Translations under genes and position numbers: made by a program
The notes under the pieces: model-generated
The model's database searches: none
Told to the model about the DNA's origin: nothing
What the model saw: only the letters and a program-made list of their open reading frames with translations
Part shown: in pieces, positions 1 to 8,730 of the stretch
Position numbering within the stretch: position 1 is the first letter of the stretch
How the letters are laid out: each line of letters starts with the position of its first letter
From: Vacuolonema iberomarrocanum LEGE 07170
GTDB lineage: Bacteria > Cyanobacteriota > Cyanobacteriia > Elainellales > Elainellaceae
Direction of reading: 5' to 3'
Assembly: GCA_015207365.1 (NCBI GenBank)
Contig: JADEXA010000015.1
Coordinates: forward strand, 53,497 to 117,496
Length of the DNA stretch: 64,000 nucleotides

Positions 1-44
1 CGGCTATTTTCCTCTCACTATTTTGCAGCCTATCTTTTCTCGTT

Positions 45-1274
45 ATGCGAGCTAATCATCCTTCTATTTCTCTTCCTAATCGTTTTAGTACGGGGTCTTC
101 CTCTCTTACGCCTATTCCGCTGGTGGATGTGCAACTGCAGCACCAGCCGCTTCTCTATGACCTAGAGCAAGCAATGCGGCAAGTTTGGCAACAGGGCGAT
201 TTTGTATTGGGACGAGCGATTGAAGAGTTTGAATCGACCTTTGCCCATGCCTGTGGCGTCGGGCAGGCGGTCGGTGTCGCATCTGGAACTGACGCTATCA
301 TGCTGGGCTTACGTGCCTGTGGCATTGGCTCTGGGGATGACGTTTTAGTGTCTGCCCAAACCTTTATTGGTACGGTGTTGGGGGTTTTGGCGACAGGTGC
401 TCACCCCGTTTTTGTTGATTGCGATCGCGAAACAGGCTTGATGGATCTGACGGCAGCAGAAAAAGCGATCACAACGAATACGCGAGCGATTATTCCGTCT
501 CACCTCTATGGGCAGATGGTGAGTCCCCATCGGTTGCTCGATTTAGCGAGCACCTATGATCTGAGTATTTTTGAGGATGCGACCGAAGCCCATTTGGCTG
601 AACGGGAAGGCTATATCGCAGGTACGGTGGGTATGGCAGCTGCCTTCGACTTTTACCCGACTCACAACCTGGGTGCATTTGGGGATGGTGGCATTGTCGT
701 CACGCAGGATGCTCAGATTGCCGAAGGGCTGCGAAAATTACGGAATTATGGTTCGTCTCGCCAACATGTTTATACAGAGATGGGGCTGAGCAGTCGCCTA
801 GACACGATGCAAGCGGCTATTTTGCAAGTCAAGCTACCGCATCTTTCTCGGTGGAATAGCGATCGCCTCCACATGGCCAACGCCTACAATCAGCGACTGC
901 GATCACTCCAACCCTTTGGCATTGTTCCCCTAACCAATCAGGCCGGATCGGGGCATGTGTATCACCGCTATGTTATCCGGGTAACCGAGACTTGCCCCCT
1001 CAGTCGCACCTTCATCCAGACTAGTCTCAGTGCGGTTGGCATTGAAACGGGCATTCACTATCCCGAAATTTGTCCCCTGCAACCGGCTCTCCATTTTCTG
1101 GAGCATGAGCCCGGCAATTTTCCAATTGCTGAAGCCTTTAGCCAGGAAGTCCTGTCGTTGCCCCTCTATCCAGGTTTAACGGAGCAACAGATCGATCGGG
1201 TTGTTGATACGCTGGTTGCGCTGTTCAATGCGCCGCGCCCCACTGCATCCCACGCCCAAGTTGCATGGGAGTAG
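45..1274 (+). CDS. DegT/DnrJ/EryC1/StrS-fold PLP protein with His in place of the PLP lysine
   Basis: A 409-residue member of the sugar aminotransferase/dehydratase fold-type I family. The glycine-rich VASGTDAI segment, the acidic FEDATEAH cofactor-side motif and the FYPTHNLGAFGDGG loop are all present. In active aminotransferases this loop reads FYPxKNLG, the Lys forming the Schiff base with PLP. Here codon CAC at 663-665 gives His207. Known family members with His at this place (ColD, E1) are PLP- or PMP-dependent deoxysugar dehydratases. A dehydratase-like or non-transaminating role is therefore inferred, and the substrate is unknown. The first 25 residues precede the conserved PLVDVQ start and may be an extension. 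Upstream context is outside the window. Downstream lies a long palindrome, then convergent msrP. Confidence 0.85.
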   Translation: MRANHPSISLPNRFSTGSSSLTPIPLVDVQLQHQPLLYDLEQAMRQVWQQGDFVLGRAIEEFESTFAHACGVGQAVGVASGTDAIMLGLRACGIGSGDDVLVSAQTFIGTVLGVLATGAHPVFVDCDRETGLMDLTAAEKAITTNTRAIIPSHLYGQMVSPHRLLDLASTYDLSIFEDATEAHLAEREGYIAGTVGMAAAFDFYPTHNLGAFGDGGIVVTQDAQIAEGLRKLRNYGSSRQHVYTEMGLSSRLDTMQAAILQVKLPHLSRWNSDRLHMANAYNQRLRSLQPFGIVPLTNQAGSGHVYHRYVIRVTETCPLSRTFIQTSLSAVGIETGIHYPEICPLQPALHFLEHEPGNFPIAEAFSQEVLSLPLYPGLTEQQIDRVVDTLVALFNAPRPTASHAQVAWE

Positions 1275-1307
1275 CCCGAAACTGGCACCACGGCATTGCA
1301 GAATCAA

Positions 1308-1364
1308 GGGATGATTTTTTGAGAAGGAGCACGTATTACGCGCTCCTTCTCAAAAAATCATCCC
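1308..1364. repeat. Perfect 23-bp-arm palindrome (family C, copy 1)
   Basis: Arms 1308-1330 and 1342-1364 are exact reverse complements with an 11-nt loop. The element sits between the convergent DegT and msrP genes. Its flanks (TTGCAGAATC on the left, CAATCAGCAA on the right) recur around the palindrome at 21861-21911, and the arms differ from that copy by paired changes. It could act as a bidirectional terminator, though no clean T-tract follows it. Confidence 0.75.
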
Positions 1365-1487
1365 CCCAATCAGCAACCCCGGCACCCCTCCATGTAGCCA
1401 TGTAATGAGTTGCAGCCATCAGTTCAAGCCCGCGCACTCAGAGGGTATGCGGCGGGCTTTTTGCGTACGCAGGAAAGGGGCGATCGC

Positions 1488-2465
1488 TCACGCGTACAGA
1501 TCCGCAACATAGTCTCCGTAACCGTTGTAGACCAGCGTTGGCACTTGCTCCCATTCAAACTGAGAGCCCGGCCCAATGAGCTTCTCCGTGCTTTGCGACC
1601 AGCGGGGATGTGGAACCTCTGGCTCGACATTGGACTCAAACTTGTACTCGTTTGCGTTCAAGGTGTTCCAATAGGTGGCGGGTTGATAATCAATAAACTC
1701 GATCTTAGCGATCGACTTAGCACCCTTAAATCCATATTTCCAAGGCACGACCATGCGGATTGGTGCACCATGCTGCTTCGGCAAGGTATGCCCATAGATA
1801 CCGACAGCAAAGAAGGAGAGGTCATTCGCCATTTCCTCGATGGTCAAGCCTTCAGTATAAGGCCAGGGTAGAAATCCAGCCGGAGGAAAGGAGGGGCCTT
1901 TAGTGATTTGACTGTCATAAAAAGAGGTGAACCGGACGTAGCGTGCTCCCGATGTAGGTTCCACTTCATCCATCAGCAGGCGCATCGGAAACCCTAGCCA
2001 CGGTACAACCATGGCCCAGGCTTCTACGCAACGGAAGCGATAAATGCGCTCTTCCAAGGGAAAGCGACCCATTAGGTCGTCCATATTATAGGTTTTGGGA
2101 TTGCGGACTAGGCCGCTGACTTCGATGGTCCAATCATCGGTTGGCAGTGACTGTGCCGCTTGCCAGATATTCTTGGTACTCCCAAATTCATAGAAATTGT
2201 TGTAGGTTGCTGCCAAGACTTCATTGGTCAAGGGTCGTCCTGCATCTTCAAAGGCTGAGTTGAGCTGAGCCTGAATCGGCTTGACGCCAACGATCGCTTC
2301 CGATTCGGAGGCTTGCGATCGACAGCCCACTAGCGGTAATGCCGATCCGGCGATTCCTGCTCCTACCAAGCCTTTGATAAATTGACGACGATTTAGAAAC
2401 GAAGCTTCGGAGGTTACGAGTTTCTCTGGCAGTTGCCAGGACGGAGGAATGTGAATAAATGGCAT
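1488..2465 (-). CDS. msrP: Protein-methionine-sulfoxide reductase catalytic subunit MsrP (YedY-type molybdoenzyme)
   Basis: A 325-residue sulfite-oxidase-fold protein. It carries a twin-arginine signal (NRRQFIKG, residues 25-32) followed by a hydrophobic stretch, implying Tat export of the folded molybdopterin enzyme. The molybdenum-ligand cysteine is expected at about residue 146 in YRFRCVEAWAMVVPW, and the GHTLPKQHGAPIR and PWKYGFKGAKSI segments are typical of YedY/MsrP. The family repairs oxidised methionines in envelope proteins, taking electrons from the haem membrane subunit MsrQ, which is not in this window. An in-frame GTG at 2483 could extend the protein by six residues, but the ATG at 2465 suits the Tat signal better. 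Confidence 0.93.
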   Translation of the reverse strand: MPFIHIPPSWQLPEKLVTSEASFLNRRQFIKGLVGAGIAGSALPLVGCRSQASESEAIVGVKPIQAQLNSAFEDAGRPLTNEVLAATYNNFYEFGSTKNIWQAAQSLPTDDWTIEVSGLVRNPKTYNMDDLMGRFPLEERIYRFRCVEAWAMVVPWLGFPMRLLMDEVEPTSGARYVRFTSFYDSQITKGPSFPPAGFLPWPYTEGLTIEEMANDLSFFAVGIYGHTLPKQHGAPIRMVVPWKYGFKGAKSIAKIEFIDYQPATYWNTLNANEYKFESNVEPEVPHPRWSQSTEKLIGPGSQFEWEQVPTLVYNGYGDYVADLYA

Positions 2466-2682
2466 AGGTAAGCGATGGCACACGCAAGAGTCACGGTTTT
2501 ACTATAACCTGAGATGCTCTGGTGCCTTGTCGAGTAAGCGACCTGTCGCCCTGCCCGCGCAAATCAGCGAACGCCAGGTCAGCTCTCACGAAGCATGATT
2601 GGTAAGGCTACCTGCTAGACATGTTTAGCGAGTCTGAGTGCAGGTGAGTTTGGGCTCAAGCGTGAATTTGGACACGCTCGAA

Positions 2683-3129
2683 CTACTCTGTTTTTGACCT
2701 TTCTACAGTTGGCTTGGATTGCCCCACCGACAGAAACGCTTTAAATGATGGTAGAGGGCGATCGCCGACCTGAGGATTGGGCTTCTCCCTCCGCAAGCTG
2801 ACCCAAATGCTACATTGACGGCTCGTCGTTGTAACCATGACGCTTGTACGATTGGCAAGTTTGCAGGCGTAGTGATAGATTTTGGCACGATGGCGGATGC
2901 TGGCCGTATAACGGCGATAGTAGAGTTCGCTGCGATAGCACATTCCGTCTTGAATATTTTCGTTGAACCAAAATTTAAATGGGGAAATATCCCGCTCGCT
3001 AATAACTGGCGGCAACACAGAATTATCCTCAATGCATCCTGAATTTTCAGGTAAAGTCGCGTTCATAGGGGTAGATGCATTTGCCTGCTCCGAAGAAAGT
3101 CGTCTCGGCAACATCCTGCGCGCAAGCAT
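2683..3129 (-). CDS. Hypothetical protein, 148 residues
   Basis: I do not recognise the family with certainty. The central part (about residues 50-105) is compact and looks truly coding: FKFWFNENIQDGMCYRSELY, then an aromatic and basic stretch with HYACKLAN, then CSIWVSLR. The ends are low-complexity. No strong ribosome-binding site precedes the ATG at 3129. Later Met codons, such as the one opening MNATLPENSG, are alternatives. The overlapping minus-strand frame at 2703-3032 looks like a shadow. The gene stands alone between msrP and the deacetylase, both on the same strand. Confidence 0.5.
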   Translation of the reverse strand: MLARRMLPRRLSSEQANASTPMNATLPENSGCIEDNSVLPPVISERDISPFKFWFNENIQDGMCYRSELYYRRYTASIRHRAKIYHYACKLANRTSVMVTTTSRQCSIWVSLRREKPNPQVGDRPLPSFKAFLSVGQSKPTVERSKTE

Positions 3130-3605
3130 CAGTTGTGGGAATCAATGTCTATTAGCTACGAACTTTAGCTCAAGCATTCCTCAAGACACGCGAAGTAGGA
3201 TTACGCTTGAGCCCCCTGAATGACTGGGGTATTCCTTTTCGCTTCTTGTCACTCACCGCACCCATCTGGCGAAGAAAACCATGGGCTGGTAGTCAGAAAA
3301 ATATCACGTGTCGGTCTTCTATAAATCCGTAATAGCCAGGACTGACGCAGTTTGTTGATGTTGTGGCCGCGTCGCGGCCACAACATCAACGAATTCACTG
3401 AAGATGACGCAAGTTTTGCGCAAGCCCTAATAGCAAATTGTTTGTTGCAAATCTTTGTGCTGCAAAGATGGCAAACAACTATCTGATTCTGGTTTTTGGC
3501 GCTTCGGGAGACAGCTGTCATCGCGACGCCACGATGACCCAATACGGTTGCTACGGCAAAAGATGCAATCCGAAAACCGCCCTCTGAAACGATCAAGGTT
3601 TACGG
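3130..3605. other. Intergenic region with a palindrome, no gene seen
   Basis: Open frames here read straight through the palindrome at 3354-3390 and have no recognisable protein signature, so I call none of them. The region follows the 3' end of the minus-strand deacetylase gene. Confidence 0.5.
3354..3390. repeat. Palindrome family A, copy 1
   Basis: Two exact 18-nt arms, starting GTTGATGTTGTGGCC, meet around a single T. The left flank contains CAGGACTGACGCA, which recurs near the copies at 4534 and 19362. It lies about 215 bp past the stop of the polysaccharide deacetylase gene. Confidence 0.7.
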
Positions 3606-4319
3606 TTATCTCAGTCGCCACTGCGGCCAAGGTGTCGCAGACTGAATTTGCCAGAGCTGGTCTACAGTAACAAAGCGGTAGCCATTCGCCTGTAGCGTGG
3701 GAATGAGTTGCTCGGCGATTGCCACCACATCTGCGCCACCATAGGCACCATCATGCAACACGATCAAAGCACCATCATGCACTTGTCTGCGAATACGCTC
3801 TAAAACGACATCAATCCCCGGATGTACCCAATCTTCTGGTACAACGCTCCACATCACCGGGCGATACTGCCACTTTTGTAGGGCATTGAGCGTTTGAGGC
3901 GTAAACAAACCATTGGGTGGACGCACATCCCGAATCGTCTGCGCTACTACCAATGGATCCAGGTCGCAGGCACGGGCGATCGCCGCTTGGGTTTCTGTCA
4001 GAGAGTGCCATAGCTCTTCGGTCGATAGCATCGGAAAAGAGCGATGAGTGTAGCCATGCAGCCCCACCCAATGTCCTTGAGCGTAGGCTTTTTGCGCGAT
4101 ATCTGGAGCGCGATCAACACAATGGCCCAACCAAAAGAAGCTAGCCGCAATCCCATGTTTTTCCAGCAACGCCAGAAGGGGCAGAGTGTATGTGGGATGT
4201 GGCCCATCATCAAAAGTGAGGGCGATCGTCTTTTGCCCTCGTGCTCCTTCCCACAGGCAACTGGGAAATGCTGCCTTTAAGGCAGGCTGAATCAACGGAT
4301 AGAGGGGAGCCAGTTCCAT
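3606..4319 (-). CDS. Polysaccharide deacetylase family protein (NodB homology domain)
   Basis: A 237-residue carbohydrate esterase family 4 protein. The NodB motifs appear in order: TFDDGPHP (metal-binding Asp and catalytic Asp), HGYTHRS (the H-x(3)-H metal ligands), RPPNGLF, and VLHDG near the C-terminus. The family removes acetyl groups from N-acetylglucosamine in peptidoglycan or exopolysaccharide; the actual substrate cannot be told here. No signal peptide is evident, so its location is uncertain. A TTG at 4355 would add 12 residues. The ATG at 4319 (MELAPLYP) is taken as the start, but neither has a clear ribosome-binding site. Confidence 0.9.
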   Translation of the reverse strand: MELAPLYPLIQPALKAAFPSCLWEGARGQKTIALTFDDGPHPTYTLPLLALLEKHGIAASFFWLGHCVDRAPDIAQKAYAQGHWVGLHGYTHRSFPMLSTEELWHSLTETQAAIARACDLDPLVVAQTIRDVRPPNGLFTPQTLNALQKWQYRPVMWSVVPEDWVHPGIDVVLERIRRQVHDGALIVLHDGAYGGADVVAIAEQLIPTLQANGYRFVTVDQLWQIQSATPWPQWRLR

Positions 4320-4643
4320 AGATTTGGAATATTTGTTGGGTGGATCGTTGGCCAAGCGTCACAACATCTGCTTATTTTTGATTTTTACCTAAATAGGAAC
4401 ATCTGTCGGGGAAGCTAGAGTGCTGATGTCCGTATTGCAGCTCATCTTTTTCTGAGCTTTTCCCTCAAGCCAGCTACAAAGTAACTGTGACGAGGTTAAG
4501 GAGAAAACCACTCGTCACCTATATTTTTCTGGAACTTACGCATTTTGTTGATGGTGTGGCCGCGACGTGGCCACACCATCAACAAAATGCGTAAGTCCTG
4601 GTTCCAGAACTGTAATGCCCAGAATTGTTGAAGTCAGTAGGCA
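4320..4643. other. Intergenic region holding palindrome A2
   Basis: It separates the deacetylase gene from the receiver-domain gene on the same strand. Apart from the palindrome at 4534-4596 I see nothing else in it. Confidence 0.5.
4534..4596. repeat. Palindrome family A, copy 2
   Basis: Arms 4534-4561 and 4569-4596 are exact 28-nt reverse complements around a 7-nt loop, running from ACTTACGCA on the left to TGCGTAAGT on the right. The core matches copy 1 except for a T-to-G change in one arm and the matching A-to-C change in the other. It lies just past the 3' end of the minus-strand gene at 4644. Confidence 0.8.
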
Positions 4644-5063
4644 TTACAAGGTTACTTGGCAAACGGCGGTGGTACAGGTTTGTCTGGCCCAAGCCGACTG
4701 GACTAGAGATGTCAGCACATCAATATTCAGCGGTTTGACCAAAAAACCATCAATACCAGGGACATCTTCCAGTGGAACCCAACTAGGATCATGACAATCT
4801 GTCAGTGCCACGATTGTTGAACAACGAGTGTTGGCTGAACTGCGCAGATCTCTTATTAACCCTTCAGGTGCATCGTGATGGTTGTCCGACAAAATGACGA
4901 GATGGGGGAGTCGTTGCTTAACCTTCAGCATGACTTGCTCCACCGACATCGCAACGTCGGTAGAGCAGCACAATCGATTCAGAATTCCTAGAAGAGGTTG
5001 TAAGTCCTCTGAGGGATGCCCTACGACCAATACATGACTACGAGAAATCGTCATTACTTTCAC
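4644..5063 (-). CDS. Receiver-like domain protein lacking key phosphorylation residues
   Basis: A 139-residue stand-alone CheY-like fold. The overall pattern is visible: beta-1 HVLVVGHPSED, beta-3 PHLVILSDN, a Thr region IVALTD and the conserved Lys in GFLVKPLN. The acidic pair after beta-1 is replaced by Gly-His. The position of the phospho-accepting Asp aligns with Ser59, with Asp60 one residue later. It is therefore probably a pseudo-receiver that signals by protein contact rather than phosphorylation; this is inference. No kinase or output domain is adjacent. Confidence 0.75.
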   Translation of the reverse strand: MKVMTISRSHVLVVGHPSEDLQPLLGILNRLCCSTDVAMSVEQVMLKVKQRLPHLVILSDNHHDAPEGLIRDLRSSANTRCSTIVALTDCHDPSWVPLEDVPGIDGFLVKPLNIDVLTSLVQSAWARQTCTTAVCQVTL

Positions 5064-5887
5064 AGTGATCGATGCTTGTGGGTTCCTTCATACCCTATTG
5101 CATTGTTAATCTTGCTGTTGGTTGCAAACACTTATGCTGTAAGCTCTTCCGCCAATTATTATAAAAAGTTGGTTTTGTTTTTCTTCCCTTTCTCGCATGA
5201 AACGTTATTAAACATTCATGCATCGCAACAAACAACGTTAACTGAGCCAGCACAATTCATGATTCCTGCATTCAAGCTTCTAAAGGATGGGAGCGATCGC
5301 TCGATCTATTTTCTTGTGTGGGAAATCAACTGTCTTAGGGGTGAGAATTATGAGTAAGCTTCTATCAGTTTTTATGCCTGTTGTCCTATAAGAACAGGAC
5401 TTTATTCAGAATGAAACAGGAGAAACCTTGGCTTGTCTTAGAGGTTTTCGCAATATCTCACAAATGCTCCTTAAAGCTATATTTTGCTCTATCAGGATAG
5501 CAACTCACTTGGGTTCTTCAACCATCGGATGGTTTTTGCTTGCGATCGCAGATATCCTGATTCGTCATCATTTGAGCTGCCATGTTTATCTCTTGTTTAA
5601 GCAAGATATTGCGATCGCAAGTTATGGCCTAAAAGTTACAAGCTTAGACCTATAAAATACGGAACATGTCATCGCTCTTACGAAAATTTGGGCGACTAAA
5701 TACTGAGGAAAAGTGTGAATCACTATGCACGTGACAGTGTTTAAGCTAGCGCGGCAAAATATGAAAAAATCCTCGAATTAAAAATTTGAGGATTTGTCGT
5801 AAAAGAATATCCGGAAAAGATTTGACGGAGTATATTAATGGACACGCTGACGTCCTGCTATAGGTTCTGCTCTGTCAGTGAGTCGCT
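5064..5887. other. Long intergenic region between receiver and TerB-like genes
   Basis: About 820 bases, AT-rich. Plus-strand frames at 5016-5357 and 5428-5655 have no recognisable protein character and no good ribosome-binding site, so I reject them. The only clear element is the hairpin at 5764-5795. Confidence 0.5.
5764..5795 (-). terminator. Rho-independent terminator of the TerB-like gene
   Basis: Read on the minus strand, 13 pairs (one G-U) form around an AAA/TTT loop, arms 5767-5779 and 5783-5795, followed by a run of six T. It lies about 95 bases past the stop of the minus-strand gene at 5888. Confidence 0.7.
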
Positions 5888-6376
5888 TTACTGTTGCAGA
5901 AACTCTTCAAGCTGACGTGACAGACTTTGCACCAAAGGTTCTCCATCCTCGGCAGACGATAGTGCCTCAGCTTGGATGCGAGAAACGGTTTCAGGCGCAA
6001 AACCTAATAGCTCTACTAACTCTCGATACGCCTCGGCTTCCTCCACATTGACTAGGGCTTCATCGGGTGTACGAGCGCTGGAATGAATCACCTCGTAACC
6101 CAGCTTTAGCACCAACTCCCGTTCAGCATTTGTTTGTAGTCGGGGTACAAGCTCGTTCAGCGGGATGTTTTGCATTAAGTAATCCCGAAGTTCTTCTTGT
6201 AAGGCTGCTTTTTGGGGGGCATCTGCTGCAAACATGCCGCTAAAGCGATCGAGCATCAGGTCGGCTTCTTCATCAGCGAGATTGCCATCTGACCATGCCA
6301 TTGACGCGATAATTCGCAGCACATTCATCTGCTCGGGAGAAATGGATGGCGGCGGGGGTGGTGCAGGTAAAGTCAT
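5888..6376 (-). CDS. TerB-like tellurite-resistance family protein
   Basis: A 162-residue helical protein. After a proline-rich start (PAPPPPP, residues 4-10) comes a TerB-type domain: the MAWSDGNLADEEADLMLDRF segment, with its cluster of acidic residues, matches the metal-binding first half of TerB folds (DGxxxxxE). A second helical half and an acidic tail follow. TerB-like proteins are mostly of unknown function and only sometimes linked to tellurite. Nothing else of a ter cluster is nearby. The gene is monocistronic, with a terminator at 5764-5795. Confidence 0.75.
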   Translation of the reverse strand: MTLPAPPPPPSISPEQMNVLRIIASMAWSDGNLADEEADLMLDRFSGMFAADAPQKAALQEELRDYLMQNIPLNELVPRLQTNAERELVLKLGYEVIHSSARTPDEALVNVEEAEAYRELVELLGFAPETVSRIQAEALSSAEDGEPLVQSLSRQLEEFLQQ

Positions 6377-6648
6377 AAATTGTCTCCAAAATAGGGAATT
6401 TTCCGGTCATGCCACTCTTTCCTACGGTTTGGCTGAAGCGAGATACAGATGCCCATTGTAGGAAATGTTGAAGGTTAGAGATTTCGTTAAAGCAATATTC
6501 GATTAACGTCAACCTATCAGGTTGTTGGGAAGGCTATAGAACTTGATCAAAATTCTTTGGAGTTGGTTACACGCTGTTACCTGTCCGGGATTGGCGGCTC
6601 TACGGTATGGTGTTGATGGATAGATCCTCACTTAATAAATAAATTTCA

Positions 6649-7893
6649 ATGACTGCTATTCATCCTGACTCTGCTCCTCAGTCTTCTACATCCCAAGGGA
6701 CGCATCAAAAGTCAAAGGCAATGAAGCCAGGGAGCCGTCGTCCCGCCAAAGAACTCTGTAGCGAATGTGGGCTATGCGACACGTACTATATTCACTATGT
6801 CAAAGAAGCCTGTGCGTTTCTGAATCAGCAATTTGACGATTTGGAGGAACAATCCCATGGGCGGCAGCGGGATCTAGACAATCCTGATGAGCTGTATTTC
6901 GGGGTGCATCAGGACATGATAGCCGCGCGGAAGACAGACCCAATCGCTGGAGCACAGTGGACAGGTATTGTCAGCAGCATCGCTATCGAGATGCTGAAGC
7001 AAAAAAAAGTGGAAGGGGTTGTCTGTGTCCAAAATACGGAGAGCGATCGCTTCCAGCCGATGCCCATCATTGCGCGCACGCCGGAAGAAGTACTGGCCGC
7101 ACGGGTGAACAAGCCCACCTTGTCGCCAAATCTATCGGTTTTGGAGCAAGTGGAGCAATCTGGGATGAAGCGGCTACTGGTCATTGGCGTGGGCTGCCAG
7201 ATTCAGGCACTGCGGACGGTGCAAGACAAACTGGGTCTAGAGAAGCTGTACGTGCTGGGAACCCCCTGTGTCGACAATGTAACCCGTGCGGGCTTGCAGA
7301 AGTTTCTAGAAACCACCAGCCGATCGCCCGAAACGGTTGTCCATTACGAATTCATGCAGGACTTCCGGGTGCATTTCAAGCATGAAGATGGTTCTGAAGA
7401 AACCGTGCCGTTCTTTGGTCTCAAAACCAACCAGCTCAAGGATGTGTTTGCCCCCTCTTGCATGAGTTGCTTCGACTATGTGAACAACCTGGCGGATCTG
7501 GTGGTGGGCTATATGGGCGCACCCTTTGGCTGGCAGTGGATTGTGGTACGCAACGAGACGGGTGCAGAACTGTTGGAAATTGTGAGAGACCAACTGGAAA
7601 CGCAGCCTGTGATGTCGAAGGGCGATCGCAAAGCGGCTGTCCAGCAGAGTATCCCGGCTTACGACAAGGGCGTGACGCTACCGATGTGGGCGGCCAAGCT
7701 AATGGGTGTTGTGATTGAGAAAATTGGCCCCAAGGGATTGGAATATGCTCGCTTTTCTATTGACTCGCACTTCACCCGCAACTTCCTCTTTATGCGACGC
7801 AACTATCCTCAGAAGCTAGCTGCCCATGTGCCGGAGTTTGCCAAGCGCATCGTCGCACAGTACAAATTGCCTGACGATAATTCTGACAGTTAG
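6649..7893 (+). CDS. bciB: 3,8-divinyl (proto)chlorophyllide 8-vinyl reductase, ferredoxin type (Slr1923/BciB family)
   Basis: A 414-residue protein of the F420 hydrogenase/dehydrogenase beta-subunit family. The N-terminal half has ELCSECGLCDTYY, then VGVGCQIQAL and LGTPCVDNVTRAGL. The iron-sulfur segment SCMSCFDYVNNLADLVVGYMG follows in the second half. These are hallmarks of the cyanobacterial 8-vinyl reductase, which uses reduced ferredoxin and FAD to make monovinyl chlorophyll. The related plant enzyme HCAR acts on 7-hydroxymethyl chlorophyll a, so confusion with that activity is possible, but the cyanobacterial setting favours BciB. It is monocistronic. The first 25 residues are a Ser/Gln-rich extension. 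Confidence 0.93.
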   Translation: MTAIHPDSAPQSSTSQGTHQKSKAMKPGSRRPAKELCSECGLCDTYYIHYVKEACAFLNQQFDDLEEQSHGRQRDLDNPDELYFGVHQDMIAARKTDPIAGAQWTGIVSSIAIEMLKQKKVEGVVCVQNTESDRFQPMPIIARTPEEVLAARVNKPTLSPNLSVLEQVEQSGMKRLLVIGVGCQIQALRTVQDKLGLEKLYVLGTPCVDNVTRAGLQKFLETTSRSPETVVHYEFMQDFRVHFKHEDGSEETVPFFGLKTNQLKDVFAPSCMSCFDYVNNLADLVVGYMGAPFGWQWIVVRNETGAELLEIVRDQLETQPVMSKGDRKAAVQQSIPAYDKGVTLPMWAAKLMGVVIEKIGPKGLEYARFSIDSHFTRNFLFMRRNYPQKLAAHVPEFAKRIVAQYKLPDDNSDS

Positions 7894-7908
7894 GGCTTGG
7901 AGTCTGCA

Positions 7909-7931
7909 ACCCTAGTGCTTAAATCTAGGGT
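7909..7931 (+). terminator. Weak hairpin after bciB
   Basis: ACCCTAG at 7909-7915 pairs exactly with CTAGGGT at 7925-7931 around a 9-nt loop, 16 bases past the bciB stop. No T-tract follows, so termination is only suggested by position. Confidence 0.3.
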
Positions 7932-7968
7932 AAATAGGAGGAGCGATCGACTGATGCTCTAGTTGCCG

Positions 7969-8727
7969 TCAGTCGTCGAATATAGCGCCGCGACGAACCA
8001 ACTCGCGGCGCAACTCGCGGGTCAACCCTGGGTTGTTGCTAAAGTATGCGCCTTCTACCATAGCCCCGTCCAAACTAGCGTCATGGAAATCGACACGGTA
8101 TAAGGTTGCACCGGCAAAATTGGCACCAAACAAGTTTGCGCCCTTCAGATTGGCATGGCTCAGGTTTGCCCGCCGAAAGATGGAGGAAGAGAGATTCGCT
8201 TCCTCTAATCGGACACGATGCAAAGAGGCTCCCGTCAAGTCAGAGTAGCGAATTGATGCACAGTTGCAGTAGGCATCGCTTAGGTCTGCCATCTTTAAGG
8301 TTGCATAATTCAAGATCGCGTTTGTCAGATCTGCTCCTGACAAATCGACGCTCGTCAGGTTTGCGCCTGTCAAAGTAGCACTGGTCAGTTTTGCTCGTGC
8401 CAGAAAGGCATGGGTCAGATCGGCATTACTAAAATTTGAGCTGCTGAGTTCGGCTTCAGTCATGCTGGCACGAATCAGAACCGCTTTAGAAAAGTCAGCA
8501 CGAGCTAAATCCTTGCGATCGAGCGAAACACCAATCAGATTCTGCCCACCATAGCTCTCCAAAGGACTGAGACCTACAATTCGGGTCAACTCAAGGAAAT
8601 CGTCGGTGTCGGCAAGGATAACTTGCTCAATGAGTGCTAGTAACTTGTCTTGAGATTGAACATCTTCACTGCTAAAACGGCGCTGAAGAAGCTCAATCAG
8701 CCTGCGTATAACTCTGTCATCGGACAC
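7969..8727 (-). CDS. Pentapeptide-repeat protein
   Basis: A 252-residue protein. From about residue 70 to 235 it is a run of A(D/N)LxX pentapeptides (for example ADLTHAFLARAKLTSATLTG), which fold as a right-handed quadrilateral beta-helix. The N-terminal 65 residues are a helical, acidic region. Function is not predictable from the fold: it could be a scaffold, DNA mimic or regulator. Its start lies three bases from the stop of the small gene at 8731-8955, so the two are probably one transcript. Confidence 0.85.
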   Translation of the reverse strand: MSDDRVIRRLIELLQRRFSSEDVQSQDKLLALIEQVILADTDDFLELTRIVGLSPLESYGGQNLIGVSLDRKDLARADFSKAVLIRASMTEAELSSSNFSNADLTHAFLARAKLTSATLTGANLTSVDLSGADLTNAILNYATLKMADLSDAYCNCASIRYSDLTGASLHRVRLEEANLSSSIFRRANLSHANLKGANLFGANFAGATLYRVDFHDASLDGAMVEGAYFSNNPGLTRELRRELVRRGAIFDD

Positions 8728-8730
8728 GCT

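Noticed and set aside
3249..3630. Two overlapping minus-strand frames
   Set aside because: They read through the palindrome at 3354-3390 and have shadow-like composition.
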